From the NCBI GenBank assembly GCA_021779635.1, contig JAJYAH010000455.1:1-6067 (forward strand): 6,067 nucleotides of DNA. Reading direction: 5' to 3'. Positions within the stretch are counted from its first letter, which is position 1. Each line of letters opens with the position of its first letter. The position numbers and the translations under genes are program-made. The notes under the pieces were generated by a model. That model searched no databases, had not been told where the DNA came from, and saw nothing but the letters and a program-made list of their open reading frames with translations. The stretch is from Pseudomonadota bacterium. Its GTDB lineage: Bacteria > Pseudomonadota > Alphaproteobacteria > Rhizobiales > Xanthobacteraceae. Positions 4,968 through 6,067 of the stretch are shown piece after piece.

Positions 4968-6067
4968 TCACATCCTGAACACGCCGAACTCGGTTTCCTG
5001 CTGCGGCAGACGGCCGGCCAGATCGAGCAGCAGCGCCATCACGTTACGGGTCTCGAGTGGATCGATCACCATATCGCACCAGGTATGACGCGCATAATTA
5101 TAGGCGTTGGCGAAATCCTCGAATGTCTTGCGCACCGGCGCGCGGTAGGCCTCGCGCTCCTCGTCGGTCCAGCTGGTGCCGTCGCGCTTGTGCGCCTCAT
5201 CCTTGACCATGGCGAGCGTGTTGGCGGCCTGGTCCGGACCCATGATGGCGGAACGGCCGTGCGGCCACATCATCATCGCATGGGGCTTGAAGGCGCGGCC
5301 GCACATCGCAAGGTACCCTGCGCCGTAGGAGTTGCCGATGATGAGGGTGTATTTCGGGACGTTGGCGCTGGCCATCGCGGTGATCATCTTGGCGCCGTGC
5401 TTGGCGATGCCGCCTTCTTCCGCCTCGCGTCCGACCATGAATCCGGTTACGTCGGCCATGAAGAGCAGCGGAATGTTTCGCTTGCAGCACAGGTCGATGA
5501 AGTGGGTCGCCTTGAGCGCGCATTCGGAAAACAGCACGCCGTTGTTGCAGAGGATACCGACCTCGAAGCCCATGATGCGGGCAAAGCCGGTGATCAGCGT
5601 CTCGCCATAGAGCGGCTTGAATTCATGAAACTCGCTGCCGTCGACCAACCTAGCGACAATTTCACGATTATTGGTAGGAATGCGCGGGTCGGTGCTGATC
5701 AGCCCGTAAATGTCGCTGACGTCGAAGCGTGGCTCGCGCGGGGGCGCCACGTCCCAGCGCTGCGGCGGAATATCGCCGAGGTTGGCGACGACGTCACGCG
5801 CGATGGCGATGGCGTGGCTGTCGCTTTCCGCCAGATGATCGGTGACGCCGCTGACGCGGCTGTGCATCTCGCCGCCGCCGAGCGTCTCCATATCGACTTC
5901 TTCCTTGGTCGCGGCATAGACCAGTTGTGGTCCGCCCAGGAACATCGCGCCCTGATTGCGAACGATGACGGTCTCGTCGCACAGCGCCGGCATGTAGGCG
6001 CCGCCGGCGGTCGACGGTCCGTGCACGGTGGCGATCTGCGCGATGCCTTCGCTCGACATCCGGATCT
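4968..6067 (-). CDS. Acyl-CoA carboxylase carboxyltransferase (beta) subunit, methylcrotonyl-CoA carboxylase-like, 5' end missing
   Basis: The reading frame is open to the right edge, so the 366 codons seen are the C-terminal part of a protein usually about 530 residues long; the Met at 6059 is internal (the family reads NQA-MS-QGIAQIA here). The subunit transfers CO2 from carboxybiotin to an acyl-CoA. Visible motifs are VHGPSTAGGAYMPALCDE (first oxyanion region), GAMFLGGPQLVYAAT, EVDMETLGGGEMHSRVSGVTDH, then the second crotonase-like half with NNGVLFSECALKATHFIDL, PLLFMADVTGFMVG, GGIAKHGAKM, IIGNSYGAGYLAMCGRA (second oxyanion region) and MMWPHGRSAIMGPDQAA. This pattern matches MCC/geranyl-CoA carboxylase beta subunits better than acetyl-CoA carboxylase AccD. 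Its stop lies 18 bp before the alpha gene, as expected for two subunits of one complex. Without the N-terminal half, substrate assignment is tentative. Confidence 0.92.
   Translation of the reverse strand, partial: IRMSSEGIAQIATVHGPSTAGGAYMPALCDETVIVRNQGAMFLGGPQLVYAATKEEVDMETLGGGEMHSRVSGVTDHLAESDSHAIAIARDVVANLGDIPPQRWDVAPPREPRFDVSDIYGLISTDPRIPTNNREIVARLVDGSEFHEFKPLYGETLITGFARIMGFEVGILCNNGVLFSECALKATHFIDLCCKRNIPLLFMADVTGFMVGREAEEGGIAKHGAKMITAMASANVPKYTLIIGNSYGAGYLAMCGRAFKPHAMMMWPHGRSAIMGPDQAANTLAMVKDEAHKRDGTSWTDEEREAYRAPVRKTFEDFANAYNYARHTWCDMVIDPLETRNVMALLLDLAGRLPQQETEFGVFRM

Noticed and set aside
4968..6059. Treating the Met at 6059 as the start of a short 363-residue carboxyltransferase
   Set aside because: The frame stays open to the window edge, and this Met aligns with an internal family segment (MS-GIAQIA), so the gene is simply cut by the window.

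Overview
The window is GC-rich with little non-coding DNA. All six genes lie on the minus strand, so transcription runs from high to low coordinates. The protein sequences and gene combination look like an alphaproteobacterium of the Bradyrhizobium/Rhodopseudomonas kind. This is inference from gene style, because no taxonomic marker is present.

Layout in the direction of transcription. (1) 6067-4968: the C-terminal two thirds of an acyl-CoA carboxylase carboxyltransferase (beta) subunit, resembling methylcrotonyl-CoA carboxylase beta, cut by the window edge. (2) 4949-2952: the matching alpha subunit, with biotin carboxylase and biotin carrier domains. (3) 2904-2143: an enoyl-CoA hydratase/isomerase (crotonase family) with both catalytic glutamates. 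(4) 2130-1249: an alpha/beta hydrolase. These four are spaced by 18, 47 and 12 bp and look like one operon. A 96-bp AT-richer gap follows, the longest non-coding stretch in the window and the most likely place for an internal promoter. (5) 1152-310: an ABC transporter ATPase of the branched-chain amino acid (LivG) class. (6) 323-1: the N-terminal 107 residues of an AMP-forming acyl-CoA ligase, overlapping the ATPase gene by 14 bp and running off the window.

Reading: the window appears to be part of a catabolic locus for a carboxylic acid. Import (LivG-type ABC transporter) and CoA activation (ligase) would feed an acyl-CoA that is carboxylated by the biotin-dependent carboxylase and hydrated by the crotonase. 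The gene content resembles the leucine/isovalerate (liu) and acyclic terpene (atu) pathways. The substrate cannot be fixed from this window: the usual partners (acyl-CoA dehydrogenase, HMG-CoA lyase, regulator) are not visible and could lie outside it.

I found no RNA gene, mobile element, CRISPR array or clearly novel system. The points worth a second look are small: a hydrolase with Asn where the catalytic acid is expected, an ABC ATPase with a degenerate signature motif, a perfect 7-bp stem-loop between the carboxylase and hydratase genes, an unusual biotin-domain motif, and two gene junctions separated by a single in-frame stop.
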